Source: Allofrancisella frigidaquae (GTDB lineage Bacteria; Pseudomonadota; Gammaproteobacteria; Francisellales; Francisellaceae). Taken from it: 64,000 bases of DNA. Positions 36,214 through 45,901 of this stretch are shown one piece after another. The translations under genes were made by a program, and so were the position numbers. The notes beneath the pieces were generated by a model, which was not told the DNA's origin, did not search any database, and saw only the letters and a program-made list of their open reading frames with translations. The DNA lies in assembly GCF_012222825.1 (NCBI RefSeq), contig NZ_CP038017.1, forward strand, positions 744,001 to 808,000, written 5' to 3'. How positions within the stretch are numbered: position 1 is the stretch's first letter; each line of letters starts with the position of its first letter.

Positions 36214-36401
36214 AAATAGAATTTATATTTATTTAATATATCTATAATGTTATGATAAATCAATGTTTTATATCACCTATTTTTTCTTTATGGAGAACCT
36301 TGTTTTTTAGTTAAAAATTGACAATTTAATACGATATGAGAAAATTGGCGGATGTTTTGAATAAAGTTTGCTAGCAACTCCGTAAAATCAAATACAAATA
36401 T

Positions 36402-37388
36402 ATGTTTACTAATGATTGGAAAAAAGCACTTAAAGAATCTTTTTATTCACCTTTAGAATTATTAGAGTTCTTGAAAATAGATATTAAAGAAGCTAGGATT
36501 TCATCAGAAATTACAAAGAAGTTTAAGATGATTGTCCCTAGATCTTTTGCTAATAAAATGCAAAAAGGTAATATTAATGATCCCCTATTAAAACAAGTAT
36601 TACCAACCGTAGATGAGGAAGTGATAGCTGAAAACTATACTAGTGATCCATTAGAAGAAAAAAAATATAATAAAGTTACTGGCTTATTACATAAATATCA
36701 CGGTAGAGTTTTATTGGTTGCTCAAACAAGCTGTGCTGTGCATTGTAGATACTGTTTTCGTAAAGAATTTAATTATAAAGATAATATTCCAGGTAGAAAA
36801 GATTGGTTGAAAACTTTTGACTACATAACAAATGATAAAAGTATTGAAGAGGTTATCCTAAGTGGTGGAGATCCTTTATTAAATAATGATGAAATCTTAG
36901 AATTTTTCTTAAAGAATATACAGCAAATAGCCCATATCAAAAGGATTAGAATTCATTCAAGGATACCTGTGGTGCTACCAGAGAGGATAACTACTAAGTT
37001 ATTAGAAATTCTTTCAAATCATAGCTTAGATACGATACTAGTTATACATGTAAATCATCCTAATGAAATAGATGATAATGTTACTAGAGTTTTAAGTGAA
37101 ATACATAAACTTGGCATAATTATTTTAAATCAAAGTACGCTGCTAAAAGATATAAATGATGATGCTGATGTGCTTTATGCTTTAAGTACAAAACTGATAA
37201 AAGCTAAAGTAATTCCATACTATATACATTTGTTAGATACAGTCTCAGGAACTAAGCATTATAATGTTGACAACGCTAGAAATATTATGAAAAAACTTTC
37301 AGAAATTTCTTCAGGGTTTATGGTTCCTATATTAACCAAAGAAGTTCCAGGCTATCCATCTAAGAAGTGGCTATCTTTTCATGAGTGA
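36402..37388 (+). CDS. epmB: EF-P beta-lysylation protein EpmB (lysine 2,3-aminomutase family)
   Basis: Radical SAM, PLP-dependent enzyme that makes beta-lysine for modification of elongation factor P. The 328-aa length fits EpmB rather than the longer fermentative aminomutase. The cluster motif is TSCAVHCRYCFRKEF (CxxxCxxC, about residues 110-124). EVILSGGDPLLNND (about 151-164) and RIHSRIPVVLPERIT are further family signatures. A TTGACA occurs at 36318-36323 but no good -10 box follows. epmA and efp are not in the window. Confidence 0.88.
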   Translation: MFTNDWKKALKESFYSPLELLEFLKIDIKEARISSEITKKFKMIVPRSFANKMQKGNINDPLLKQVLPTVDEEVIAENYTSDPLEEKKYNKVTGLLHKYHGRVLLVAQTSCAVHCRYCFRKEFNYKDNIPGRKDWLKTFDYITNDKSIEEVILSGGDPLLNNDEILEFFLKNIQQIAHIKRIRIHSRIPVVLPERITTKLLEILSNHSLDTILVIHVNHPNEIDDNVTRVLSEIHKLGIIILNQSTLLKDINDDADVLYALSTKLIKAKVIPYYIHLLDTVSGTKHYNVDNARNIMKKLSEISSGFMVPILTKEVPGYPSKKWLSFHE

Positions 37389-37493
37389 AGTTATGGCAAG
37401 GTAATTAATAATAGACCAAGAAAACGACATCAATGGCTAACACCAAACCAGGTGTTTGAAAAAGAATTAAATATGTGTCGCACTTCGGTTTAG
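37389..37493 (+). pseudogene. IS30-family transposase C-terminal remnant
   Basis: The frame ending at the stop 37491-37493 reads INNRPRKRHQWLTPNQVFEK and then ELNMCRTSV. This matches the C-terminal end of IS30-type transposases (NxRPRKRLxxxTPxEVF). There is no start and only about 34 codons remain, so it is a dead piece of an older insertion sequence between epmB and era. Confidence 0.75.
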
Positions 37494-37592
37494 AATGTGG
37501 GCAATTTAAGATTAAAAAACTTTTTCAGAGAGAGTTAACTAGTGTGTTACAATCTTAATATTATTATACTCTTACAATCTAAAACTTAAACT

Positions 37593-38486
37593 ATGAAAAA
37601 ATGTGGTTATATTTCTATAATAGGTCGACCAAACGTTGGTAAGTCAACACTGTTAAATAATATTCTTAAGTATAAAGTTAGTATAACATCTCGTAAACCT
37701 CAAACTACAAGACACCAAATTATAGGAGTAAAGACAGTTGAGGATACTCAATTCGTTTATGTGGATACCCCAGGTATCCATATTAAAGAGCCTAAAGCAA
37801 TAAATAAATTTATGAATAAAGCAGCAACAACAATGATAAAAGATGTTGATGTGATTTTATTTATAGTTGAGATGGGTAAGTGGACAGAATTAGAGGATAA
37901 TATAGTAGCTAAAATTAAAAATTCAGAAATCCCAATATTTTTAGTGGTAAACAAAGTTGATAAAAAAAAATCACTTGAAGCTAGTGTGTTTATTGAGTCT
38001 ATTAAAAACAAATTTACTTTTTATGATGTTATTTATGTCTCAGCTAAGCAAGGGCATAATATTAATGAGCTTGAGTCAAGAATAGAAAAGCTACTTCCTG
38101 AATCTGAATACTTCTTTTATGGTGATGACCAAATTACAGATAGAAGTATTAAGTTTTTAGTTTCAGAAATAATTCGTGAAAAAATTATGCGTACTATAGG
38201 TAGTGAGGTGTCATACCAAATAGCTGTAGAGATTGATAGCTATAAAATTGATGAACAAAAAAATATCGCAGATATTTATGCGAGTATCCTCGTTGAAAGA
38301 GACAGCCAAAAAGGTATAGTTATTGGTGCAAAAGGCTCTAAACTTAAAAAAATAGGTATTGATGCGCGTAAAGATATTGAGCATCTGATAGGTATGCAGG
38401 CCAACTTAAAAATATGGGTTAAAGTTAAAAGTGGTTGGTCTGATGATGATAGGGCGTTAAAATCATTAGGATACGATTTGATATAA
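37593..38486 (+). CDS. era: GTPase Era
   Basis: Ribosome-biogenesis GTPase that binds the 3' end of 16S rRNA. The 297 residues are normal. G1 is [13 protein letters not shown] (about residues 9-21), the switch region has TSRKPQTTRHQIIG (about 33-46), G3 is DTPGIH (about 58-63), G4 is VNKVDKKK (about 122-129) and G5 is VSAKQGHN. The C-terminal KH domain carries VIGAKGSKLKKIGIDARKDI (about 246-265). It starts MKKCGYISIIGRP. rnc is not the upstream neighbour here; an IS30 remnant is. Confidence 0.95.
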   Translation: MKKCGYISIIGRPNVGKSTLLNNILKYKVSITSRKPQTTRHQIIGVKTVEDTQFVYVDTPGIHIKEPKAINKFMNKAATTMIKDVDVILFIVEMGKWTELEDNIVAKIKNSEIPIFLVVNKVDKKKSLEASVFIESIKNKFTFYDVIYVSAKQGHNINELESRIEKLLPESEYFFYGDDQITDRSIKFLVSEIIREKIMRTIGSEVSYQIAVEIDSYKIDEQKNIADIYASILVERDSQKGIVIGAKGSKLKKIGIDARKDIEHLIGMQANLKIWVKVKSGWSDDDRALKSLGYDLI

Positions 38487-38495
38487 ATTTTCTCT

Positions 38496-38912
38496 ATGCA
38501 AAAAGTTATTTACTTAGATAAATCACGTAAATACCGAAAATTATTTTATATTTTAACAGTTGTGCTTAGTAGCTTTGTAATAGGAGTTTACTTTAGAAAT
38601 AGCTATTTATTGTATATTGGTTTTGCTTTGATAATATTATCTATTTTTTATGAGTGTTTATTTAGTTTACCAGTCCTAGAGGCAATTGTTTTACCTAAAG
38701 AAAATGGGAAGTACTTTAAAGTAATTATAGATAATCAAGAAAGTGACTTTTGGAGAATAAGAAAATATATAATTATAAATGGTTGGATTTATCTTTATAT
38801 TTTCCAAGAGGGTTCAAATAGGACACTTAAAATGTGGCTACATAAAAGTAATTTTAAAGATAAAAATCATATTAGGTTGTTTGCTAAGAAAATTATTTTA
38901 GAAAATTTGTGA
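38496..38912 (+). CDS. Small membrane protein, function unknown
   Basis: A 138-aa protein with two hydrophobic helices (about residues 16-32 and 35-55), then a soluble, strand-rich C-terminal part (KYFKVIIDNQESDFWRIRKY...). It is placed 9 nt after era. Its shape recalls small proteins with two helices and a PH- or YcxB-like tail, but I see no diagnostic motif. It may be co-transcribed with era. Confidence 0.55.
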   Translation: MQKVIYLDKSRKYRKLFYILTVVLSSFVIGVYFRNSYLLYIGFALIILSIFYECLFSLPVLEAIVLPKENGKYFKVIIDNQESDFWRIRKYIIINGWIYLYIFQEGSNRTLKMWLHKSNFKDKNHIRLFAKKIILENL

Positions 38913-38922
38913 TACAAAGGAA

Positions 38923-39459
38923 TCATTTTTTTGTTTTAAATATCCTATCCCATAATGGAAAGGTTACGGCAAAATTTGTATTTTCATAATGATGATGTAA
39001 AGCATGATGTTTTTTGTATAGAAATAGAATAGAGCCTTTTTTTGCTTTTATATGGTGGGCACTATGATGTATGAAGAAGTAAAACAAAGCTCCTAGTAAA
39101 GCCCCGCTATAAATTGCACTTGCTATACCTAAACCAAATACTAAATATAAAGGTAAAAACAGTGTAATAGTGTAGATTGGTAACGAAATATACGTTGGGT
39201 TACCTACTAAATCTATAGGATTTTGATGATGTACAGCATGTAATTCCTTGAGGAATGAAAAATGATGAAATAAGAATCTATGAACTATGTATTCTATAAA
39301 AGTCCAAATAAAAATTCCCAACAAAACAAAAGCAAGTATCCACAATAAATTACCCTTGAAGTATCTAAAGCTTAATACTAAAAAAAAGACAGTAGTAATA
39401 GGATATATATAAAAATCACTCCAATAGCCAGTTCGAGAAATTTTTTCAAGTAAAGTCAT
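38923..39459 (-). CDS. Fatty acid hydroxylase / sterol desaturase superfamily protein
   Basis: A 178-aa integral membrane di-iron oxygenase with about four helices. The histidine boxes are visible: HRFLFHH (about residues 61-67), HAVHH (about 75-79), HHSAHH (about 131-136) and HHALHHHYEN (about 151-160). This spacing (HxxxxH, HxxHH, HxxHH) is that of the fatty-acid hydroxylase superfamily. Members hydroxylate or desaturate lipids; the substrate here (for example a lipid A acyl chain) is unknown. It converges with the small membrane-protein gene after era. Confidence 0.82.
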   Translation of the reverse strand: MTLLEKISRTGYWSDFYIYPITTVFFLVLSFRYFKGNLLWILAFVLLGIFIWTFIEYIVHRFLFHHFSFLKELHAVHHQNPIDLVGNPTYISLPIYTITLFLPLYLVFGLGIASAIYSGALLGALFYFFIHHSAHHIKAKKGSILFLYKKHHALHHHYENTNFAVTFPLWDRIFKTKK

Positions 39460-39588
39460 ATATTAATAATATCAATGTAGTTTTAATTATTACAACATCA
39501 TAAACAACTTTTGGAATATAATCAAAAGTAAAATCATTTTGATGTAATAAAATGAAACTATATAATATAGTAGACTTTTATATGATTT

Positions 39589-42333
39589 GTGGTATATGGA
39601 TTTGTTGTGTTAGAAAAATTTAAGTTAGAATTGTTAGAATTACTAAGTAAACAACAGATTGTTGAAAATGAATTATTAAGGTACGCTTACTCAACTGATG
39701 CTAGTCTTTATAGAATGGTTCCAAAGCTAGTTTTAGTGGTTAAGCTGGAACAAGAAGTTCAAAAAATCCTTAAATTAGCAAATGAGTATGATATAAAATT
39801 AACTTTTAGAACAGCAGGTACTAGTTTATCTGGCCAGGCTGTTACAGATCAAGTTTTAGTAATCTTAGCTTCAGATTCGTGGTTAGAATATAAAATCTAT
39901 AATGATGGAAAAAAGGTAAAATTACAGCCAGGCATTATCGGAAGTGAAGCTAATAAATACTTGAAAATTTATAATCGCAAAATAGGACCAGATCCAGGCT
40001 CTATAAATACAGCTAAAATTGGTGGTATTATAGCTAATAACTCAAGTGGCATGTGTTGTGGTACAGCTAAGAATTCGTATGCAACACTAGATTCCATGCG
40101 AGTCGTTTTTAATGATGGTAGCATTTTAGACACTTCAGATTGTGAAAGTATAGAAAATTTTAAGCAAACTAAAAAAAGCTTTTTAAATACAATTTCAGAG
40201 ATTCAAACTCAAATATTACAAGATGATGAGTTAACAAACTTCATAAAAAAGAAATTTTCAATTAAAAACACGAGCGGCTATAGCTTAAATGCGTTTTTGG
40301 ATTTTAAAGACCCTGTTAAAATAGTAGAGAGATTAATAGTAGGTTCAGAAGGTACGCTTGGATTTGTTAGTAATGTAACTTTAAATACGGTACCAGACTA
40401 TAAGTATAAAGCTTTAAATTTAATATATGGTAAATTAGATGACTTAGTTAAACTTACAACTCAAATTGAAGCTTTTAATTTATCTTCAGTTGAATTGTTA
40501 GATAATGCATCTCTCAAATCTGTCGCTAATAATGCTGAGCTAAAGCCTTTTTTAATCTCTTTAGAAGATTCTCAAATAGCTGGTATTATGATTGAGCTTG
40601 CAGAGTCAAACCAAAAAGATTTAGATGATAAGCTTGAACTTATAAATAGTTACATAGAAAAAACAAATATAATTCATCAAGTTGGGTTTATCCAAGATGA
40701 AGCTAAAGCACAAACTCTATGGAAAATACGCAATGGGATAGTACCTACCATAGCTGGGCTAAGACCATCAGGTTCTAGCGTTATTATAGAAGATATAGCT
40801 GTAAATATTTTAGATTTGCCAAGTCTAATAACTAAGATGAGGAAGCTTTTTGACAAGTATGGTTATATTAATGCTGCTATTTTTGGGCATGTGTTAGCAG
40901 GAAACATACATTTTGTTATAACACCAGATTTTCATAATAATGAAGAAGTATTGGTATATGACAAATTTATGCATGAGTTAGCAGATATAGTAACCAAAGG
41001 TTTTAATGGTTCACTAAAAGCTGAGCATGGCAGTGGAAGAAATATTTCGCCTTTTGCAATAGTAGAATGGGGAGAAAAATGTTGGAATATCATGTGGCAA
41101 ATAAAAAAGTTATTTGATCCTAAAAACATTTTAAATCCTGACGTTAAGTTAACACATAATAAAAACTTACATATTCAAAACCTCAAAAAGCTTAGTGTAA
41201 TTGGAAGTGAAATAGATAAGTGTATGGAATGTGGGTTTTGCGAACCAGTATGCCCATCACGTAATTTAAGCCTTACTCCTCGTCAACGCAATGCTGTTAT
41301 ACGAAAAATACCTACTTTACCAGATGGTGATAAACAAAAGTGGCAAAAAGATTTTGAATATTATGGTGTAAAAACATGTGCAACTACAAGTTTATGTAAA
41401 ACTAGATGCCCCGTTGACATAGATACAGGAGCTTTTATTTTAAAACAGAAAAAGCTGGTAAATAAGTTAGTTAATCACTCTCAAGAAATTAATAAAGCTA
41501 AGCGAAAAGTTAAATTAGCCAACCTAGCTGGAAATATTATTGGAAAGACAAATTTGCAAAAGGTAACTAAGATTTTACATAATCACTTTAAATCTATACC
41601 GGTATATTTAGAAACTATGCCTAAAGTTCAAGATGTACATTTTAAGAACTCAGTAACCAATAATGACAATAGGGTATTACTAATACCATCATGTCCTAAT
41701 AAAATATTTGCTAGTAATAAAAAATATTCTAAATATCCTAATCAATTAGTCTTAGAAAAGCTAGGTTTTGATGTCCATTATCCAGAAGATCTTCAGGATA
41801 TATGTTGTGGTCAGATGTATAATTCAAAAGCTAATTATGCTCAGCAACATAAATCCCAAGAATTACTTAGTAGCCAAAACTTGAACCAATATGATTATGT
41901 TGTGATTGATAATAGCTCTTGTGCTAGTTTTGCAAAACAACAAAATATAGCTTTAACTGATATAAATAGCTTTATTATAGAAAATATTAATACTACAAAA
42001 CTTACCAAAAAGTTTAATAAGATAGCTCTTCATATTGATTGTTCAACCAGAAAACAAAATCTCGATGAAAAATACACCAACCTTTTAAAGCTGTGCTGTA
42101 ATGAAGTTATACTGCCAGAAAGAATTTACTGTTGTGGTTTTGCTGGCGATAAGGGTTTTACTACCCCAGAGTTAAATGCAAATAGCTTAAGTTCATTAGC
42201 AGACCAAATAAAAGGTTGCGATATAGGCGTAAGCTTCAATCGTAGCTGCCAGATTGGTCTTAGCTACCACTCTAATATGGAATATATTTCTTTCGTTGAG
42301 TTAATTTTGGAATGTATCAGTTTAGATATATGA
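39589..42333 (+). CDS. FAD-binding oxidase fused to Fe-S (GlpC/CCG-type) domain, D-lactate/2-hydroxyacid dehydrogenase-like
   Basis: A 914-aa protein. The N-terminal half is a VAO-type FAD domain (FRTAGTSLSGQAVTDQ, about residues 83-98; IGPDPGSINTAKIGGIIANNS, about 135-155) with a cap and C-terminal FAD-oxidase signature (HGSGRNISPF, about 477). A 4Fe-4S region follows (CMECGFCEPVCPSR, about 545-558; CKTRCPVDIDTGAF, about 603-616). The last 200 residues contain CCG-type cysteine motifs (DICCGQM, ERIYCCGFAGD). It matches the YdiJ/Dld-II class that oxidises D-lactate or D-2-hydroxy acids. The reading frame opens with GTG at 39589, with another GTG at 39607; neither has a clear ribosome site. 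Confidence 0.82.
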   Translation: MVYGFVVLEKFKLELLELLSKQQIVENELLRYAYSTDASLYRMVPKLVLVVKLEQEVQKILKLANEYDIKLTFRTAGTSLSGQAVTDQVLVILASDSWLEYKIYNDGKKVKLQPGIIGSEANKYLKIYNRKIGPDPGSINTAKIGGIIANNSSGMCCGTAKNSYATLDSMRVVFNDGSILDTSDCESIENFKQTKKSFLNTISEIQTQILQDDELTNFIKKKFSIKNTSGYSLNAFLDFKDPVKIVERLIVGSEGTLGFVSNVTLNTVPDYKYKALNLIYGKLDDLVKLTTQIEAFNLSSVELLDNASLKSVANNAELKPFLISLEDSQIAGIMIELAESNQKDLDDKLELINSYIEKTNIIHQVGFIQDEAKAQTLWKIRNGIVPTIAGLRPSGSSVIIEDIAVNILDLPSLITKMRKLFDKYGYINAAIFGHVLAGNIHFVITPDFHNNEEVLVYDKFMHELADIVTKGFNGSLKAEHGSGRNISPFAIVEWGEKCWNIMWQIKKLFDPKNILNPDVKLTHNKNLHIQNLKKLSVIGSEIDKCMECGFCEPVCPSRNLSLTPRQRNAVIRKIPTLPDGDKQKWQKDFEYYGVKTCATTSLCKTRCPVDIDTGAFILKQKKLVNKLVNHSQEINKAKRKVKLANLAGNIIGKTNLQKVTKILHNHFKSIPVYLETMPKVQDVHFKNSVTNNDNRVLLIPSCPNKIFASNKKYSKYPNQLVLEKLGFDVHYPEDLQDICCGQMYNSKANYAQQHKSQELLSSQNLNQYDYVVIDNSSCASFAKQQNIALTDINSFIIENINTTKLTKKFNKIALHIDCSTRKQNLDEKYTNLLKLCCNEVILPERIYCCGFAGDKGFTTPELNANSLSSLADQIKGCDIGVSFNRSCQIGLSYHSNMEYISFVELILECISLDI

Positions 42334-42337
42334 GAAG

Positions 42338-43000
42338 TTATGAACTAATCCAACCTAATGCATTAAAAATATCTTGAGATACTTTCTCAACTAGTTGATC
42401 ACCGTTGATTTTTATATACTCCGGTGTTTTTGTGTTATTTGACTTAAAGTTTTTATAAAATTCTACTAATTTGGATGTTTGCTCACGATATACAGAAAGT
42501 CTTTCTTTGACTGTTGTTTCATTATCATCAGAACGGATAATTAAGTCTTCACCTGTTACATCGTCTTTACCTTCAACTTTGGAAGGGTTAAATTTTACAT
42601 GATAAGCTCTACCGGAAGCAGGATGAATTCTACGACCTGTTATTCTTTCTACTAGTAACTTATCGTCAACATCTATTTCGATTATAAAATCGATGTTGAC
42701 ACCTAGTTTATCTAATTGTTCAGCTTGTATAATAGTTCTGGGTACACCATCAAGTAAAAAACCATTTTCACAATCTTTTTTTGAAATTCTATCCTTAACT
42801 ATCTTAATAATAAATTCATCGGATACTAACTGTCCAGAGTCTAAAATTTTTTTTAATTGATTACCAATTTCACTACCTGACTTTATAGTTTCTCTAATCA
42901 TATCACCGGTTGAAATGTGTGCGATATTATACTTTTGCTCAATAATTTTTGCTTGAGTACCTTTACCGGCTCCTGGAGCTCCTAAGAGAATTATTTGCAT
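42338..43000 (-). CDS. adk: Adenylate kinase
   Basis: Essential enzyme converting ATP + AMP to 2 ADP. The 220-aa length fits the long-LID form. P-loop [11 protein letters not shown] (about residues 7-17), AMP-binding [10 protein letters not shown] (about 30-39), [17 protein letters not shown] (about 81-97) and the LID with [17 protein letters not shown] (about 123-139) are all present. The LID lacks the four zinc cysteines, as in E. coli. It converges on the FAD/Fe-S oxidase gene, with 4 nt between the stops. Confidence 0.97.
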   Translation of the reverse strand: MQIILLGAPGAGKGTQAKIIEQKYNIAHISTGDMIRETIKSGSEIGNQLKKILDSGQLVSDEFIIKIVKDRISKKDCENGFLLDGVPRTIIQAEQLDKLGVNIDFIIEIDVDDKLLVERITGRRIHPASGRAYHVKFNPSKVEGKDDVTGEDLIIRSDDNETTVKERLSVYREQTSKLVEFYKNFKSNNTKTPEYIKINGDQLVEKVSQDIFNALGWISS

Positions 43001-43135
43001 TTATTTATAACCTTTTAAAAGTATAGTTTACATAATTTGGTTTTAATTATAAAATAATTACAATAATATATCTAGAATTAATGTATTATGTAATCTGCTA
43101 GGTAATTTGTTAAGGAAAAAATAGGCCTATTTTAG

Positions 43136-44125
43136 ATGCTATCACTGTTACTTGAAAAAAAAAGAAAAAAAGCGCAAAAAACTGTTTTGGGTATAGAGTA
43201 TGACTTTAATTCCTTAGCAGCGGTTAAGCTTGATAAAAAAAACCAAGAGTATTCGTTAGTTTGTTGCAGTAGTGATATATTTTCTGAGCAAGCGTATTTC
43301 GAGGGGGAACTCATTTGTGATTACATAGGAAATGTAATTAGCAATATTATTTTAGAAAATAAACTTGGTTTTTTTACTAGATTGGGTTTTGTTACCTATA
43401 AAGACATAGATATATCAAAAGAAGAAATAGTATGTGATAAAAAAAACTCTGAAATAATTATAAAAGAAGGTGTTGAATTTTACCTAAAAGAACATTTCTT
43501 AAAAAAGAAATTTCCAGAAAGTTACTCAGATATCGCTTTTGATTTTTATGATGAATTAGAGGAAAAAGGAATAATAACTATTTATTACATTGCAGATACT
43601 AAGATTACAGGGCGTTTATATAACATTGCTAAAAAATCTAAGAAAACTGTTTCTGTATGCGCTCTTGATAATATCGTTATTAGCAACTTTGTGCAGAAAC
43701 TGTTTTTGTCGGAAATTTCACAACATGCTACTAATAGTATTTTATTTGGTCTATACACTGATAAATTATGTATATACAGTTTTTCTCCTAGTGGTGAACT
43801 TAGAAATTATGAAGCTGTGAAAATATTTGACACTAAGATTACAGATGCTACTTATGTCGATGAGGCTATTCAATTATTATTAAGATTTATAGATTTCATG
43901 TCTTTAGATTTTTCTGATTTTTCATCTCAAGATAATGCTATATATATTTATGGGATTAAAGCAAATTTTGAAGAGATTTTTGCGTTAATAAAAGAACTTT
44001 CAACAAAAGATTGTCGTATTTTAGATCCATTTGTAAATATTCAAAAGCAAAACTACAAGGTAGATATTAAAGCTCCTTATCGATATGTAATGCCTGTAGC
44101 AATAGCTATGATGGAGGCATTGTGA
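43136..44125 (+). CDS. pilM: Type IV pilus assembly ATPase-like protein PilM
   Basis: First gene of a five-gene pilus run. The 329-aa protein is a divergent actin-fold PilM: an N-terminal VLGIEYDFNSLAAVKLDKK (about residues 17-35) corresponds to the first phosphate loop, and TNSILFGLYTDKLCIYSF (about 198-215) to the second. PilM sits on the cytoplasmic face of the inner membrane and binds the N-terminus of PilN. Identity is low enough that position in the operon is the stronger evidence. It overlaps pilN by 4 nt. Confidence 0.8.
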   Translation: MLSLLLEKKRKKAQKTVLGIEYDFNSLAAVKLDKKNQEYSLVCCSSDIFSEQAYFEGELICDYIGNVISNIILENKLGFFTRLGFVTYKDIDISKEEIVCDKKNSEIIIKEGVEFYLKEHFLKKKFPESYSDIAFDFYDELEEKGIITIYYIADTKITGRLYNIAKKSKKTVSVCALDNIVISNFVQKLFLSEISQHATNSILFGLYTDKLCIYSFSPSGELRNYEAVKIFDTKITDATYVDEAIQLLLRFIDFMSLDFSDFSSQDNAIYIYGIKANFEEIFALIKELSTKDCRILDPFVNIQKQNYKVDIKAPYRYVMPVAIAMMEAL

Positions 44126-44685
44126 TGAAACCATTAAATTTTATTCAAGATCGTCATAAAAAAATGCAGCTAACGTATATCGCTATTGATATAGGATTTA
44201 CCGCTTTAGTTGCTTTTTTTGCGATGTTTAGTTTATCTATCATCTTATCTTGGTCAAGTAGAGAAGACATGAGACTTGAGCAGTATATTCAAACTAAAAT
44301 TACAGAGCTTAATAAAAATTCTTTACAGTACCAAGAGATTAAAAAGCAACGTGATAAATTGATTGATGTGGTTGATAACCTGGCAAATATTAAAGCAAGT
44401 CAGTTTTATATGCTACTTGGTATAGAAAAAATATCTAGAGCTATAACAGACAAGCTTGATGTTTCAGGTATAACTTATATTGCGTCTGAGGATGAGATCG
44501 TGCTTAATGGTGAGACTAAAGACCTGAAGCTACTTTCTGTGTTTATGAAAAACTTAGAGGTTGAATTCAAAATAAAAAAAGTTGAGTTAAAAAGCCTTGG
44601 TCCTGAAAAAAATGGTCAAAGAAGTTTCTCTTTACAATTCAAATTTGGTGAAGAGAATGCGTTTAGAGGAGATTATGTAAAATGA
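44122..44685 (+). CDS. pilN: Type IV pilus alignment protein PilN
   Basis: A 187-aa protein starting MMKPLNFIQDRHKKMQ, where the cytoplasmic N-terminus carries the PilM-binding segment (K/N-P-L-N-F-I/L pattern). One membrane helix follows at about residues 24-45, then a coiled coil (about 50-90) and a ferredoxin-like periplasmic domain. It pairs with PilO in the inner-membrane alignment complex. It overlaps its neighbours on both sides by 4 nt, so translation is coupled. Confidence 0.85.
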   Translation: MMKPLNFIQDRHKKMQLTYIAIDIGFTALVAFFAMFSLSIILSWSSREDMRLEQYIQTKITELNKNSLQYQEIKKQRDKLIDVVDNLANIKASQFYMLLGIEKISRAITDKLDVSGITYIASEDEIVLNGETKDLKLLSVFMKNLEVEFKIKKVELKSLGPEKNGQRSFSLQFKFGEENAFRGDYVK

Positions 44686-45278
44686 TAGATAAGTTACAAT
44701 CTCTCCTATCTAATAGATATATCAACAAAGCTATTTATGCTCCTTTAAAGTTTAGACTAGTAGCAATGCTAGTTTTATTAGTGTTATTTTCATTAATTTT
44801 CTATGGTATTTTTGTTAGTCCAGTGCTTACAAATAATGCTTCTGTTGAAAATCATATAAATTATATGAAGGAACAAATTCCTTTATTAATAAAGAAACAA
44901 AAAGATTTAGAAAAATTAAAAGAACAGGTTGAGATCTTAGAGCAAAGCAACCGTGAAACAAAGTTTAGTATACCAGAAAGTCATTCTGTACCTATATTTT
45001 TATCATCTTTGAATGAAGCTATAAGTAGTTCAGGTGTCACAATTATTGATTTATCACCAGCTGGAGTAGAGAAAAATAAATATTTAGATTTATACGCTAT
45101 AAACTTTAGGGCAAAATTAAGTTGTAGTTTTCCAGAATTAATAAAGTTGTTTATAGCTTTGATTGATATGAAAGATATAGCTATAATCACTAATATGGCT
45201 ATTAAAAGAGAGGCTGATGAAAATCTAGTTGTAGAGTTAAATCTACAAACTTACTCTCGTCAAGGAGTGGGGGCTTAG
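44682..45278 (+). CDS. pilO: Type IV pilus alignment protein PilO
   Basis: A 198-aa bitopic inner-membrane protein. It has a membrane helix at about residues 26-46, a coiled coil of about 55-95 (MKEQIPLLIKKQKDLEKLKE...) and a periplasmic domain. SVPIFLSSLNEAISSSGVTI (about 103-122) and the YLDLYAINFRAKLSCSFPEL segment are PilO-like. It acts with PilN, PilP and the secretin to align the pilus machine across the periplasm. Confidence 0.85.
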   Translation: MIDKLQSLLSNRYINKAIYAPLKFRLVAMLVLLVLFSLIFYGIFVSPVLTNNASVENHINYMKEQIPLLIKKQKDLEKLKEQVEILEQSNRETKFSIPESHSVPIFLSSLNEAISSSGVTIIDLSPAGVEKNKYLDLYAINFRAKLSCSFPELIKLFIALIDMKDIAIITNMAIKREADENLVVELNLQTYSRQGVGA

Positions 45279-45283
45279 ACCAC

Positions 45284-45883
45284 ATGTGTTTTAACTTTAA
45301 AATCTACGTGTTAAGGTTTTTGCTTATTTTAGTTTTTATCGGGGAAGGGTATGGTATAGCTTTTGCTAACTATGCCGCTAAAACAAAAGAAATTGATAAT
45401 TTGATAATAAATAAAATACAAACTACTAAAAGCACAGAGAAACTTAAAGTTCCTGAATATAAGGGTGATATTTTAACTTTCGAAAGGTTATCTAAAATAC
45501 GTAATATATTTAGTATGAATCATTATCTTCCTTTTGAAAAAAGAGAACCCTTACCACAACAAGAATCAAAAGTTGCTAGACCAAAACCTATAATCATGCC
45601 TCCAGAATTAGAGAAGGTAATGAACGCTAAAAAAACAAAACTACAAACTTACCCTATAAATACCTTTTCTTTTAAAGGTATGGTTTATCAAGATAAAAAC
45701 ATATGGGGTGTGGTTGAAAATACTAGAGAACCTGCAAAACCTATATACATCAAAAAAGGTGAGCTAATAGGTCCGGATTACGGAGAGGTTGAGGATATTA
45801 CAAAAGAAGGTGTTTTAATAAGCCAATGGTATCAAGATATGCAAAATAGAGTTTGGAAAAAAACACAAATAGTTATACATTAA
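45284..45883 (+). CDS. pilP: Type IV pilus protein PilP
   Basis: A 199-aa exported protein linking PilN/O to the PilQ secretin. The N-terminus is a hydrophobic signal (about residues 8-29), and the C-terminal beta domain contains FSFKGMVYQDKNIWGVVENT (about 127-146), the PilP fold region. PilP is usually a lipoprotein, but I see no lipobox Cys after the signal here; the only early Cys is residue 2. This is either a variant or an anchored form. It lies 6 nt after pilO and 19 nt before pilQ. Confidence 0.8.
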   Translation: MCFNFKIYVLRFLLILVFIGEGYGIAFANYAAKTKEIDNLIINKIQTTKSTEKLKVPEYKGDILTFERLSKIRNIFSMNHYLPFEKREPLPQQESKVARPKPIIMPPELEKVMNAKKTKLQTYPINTFSFKGMVYQDKNIWGVVENTREPAKPIYIKKGELIGPDYGEVEDITKEGVLISQWYQDMQNRVWKKTQIVIH

Positions 45884-45901
45884 TTTAATTAAGGTTAGAG
45901 G

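Noticed and set aside
36318-36346. A sigma-70 promoter for epmB (TTGACA at 36318)
   Set aside because: No acceptable -10 box lies 16-18 nt downstream.
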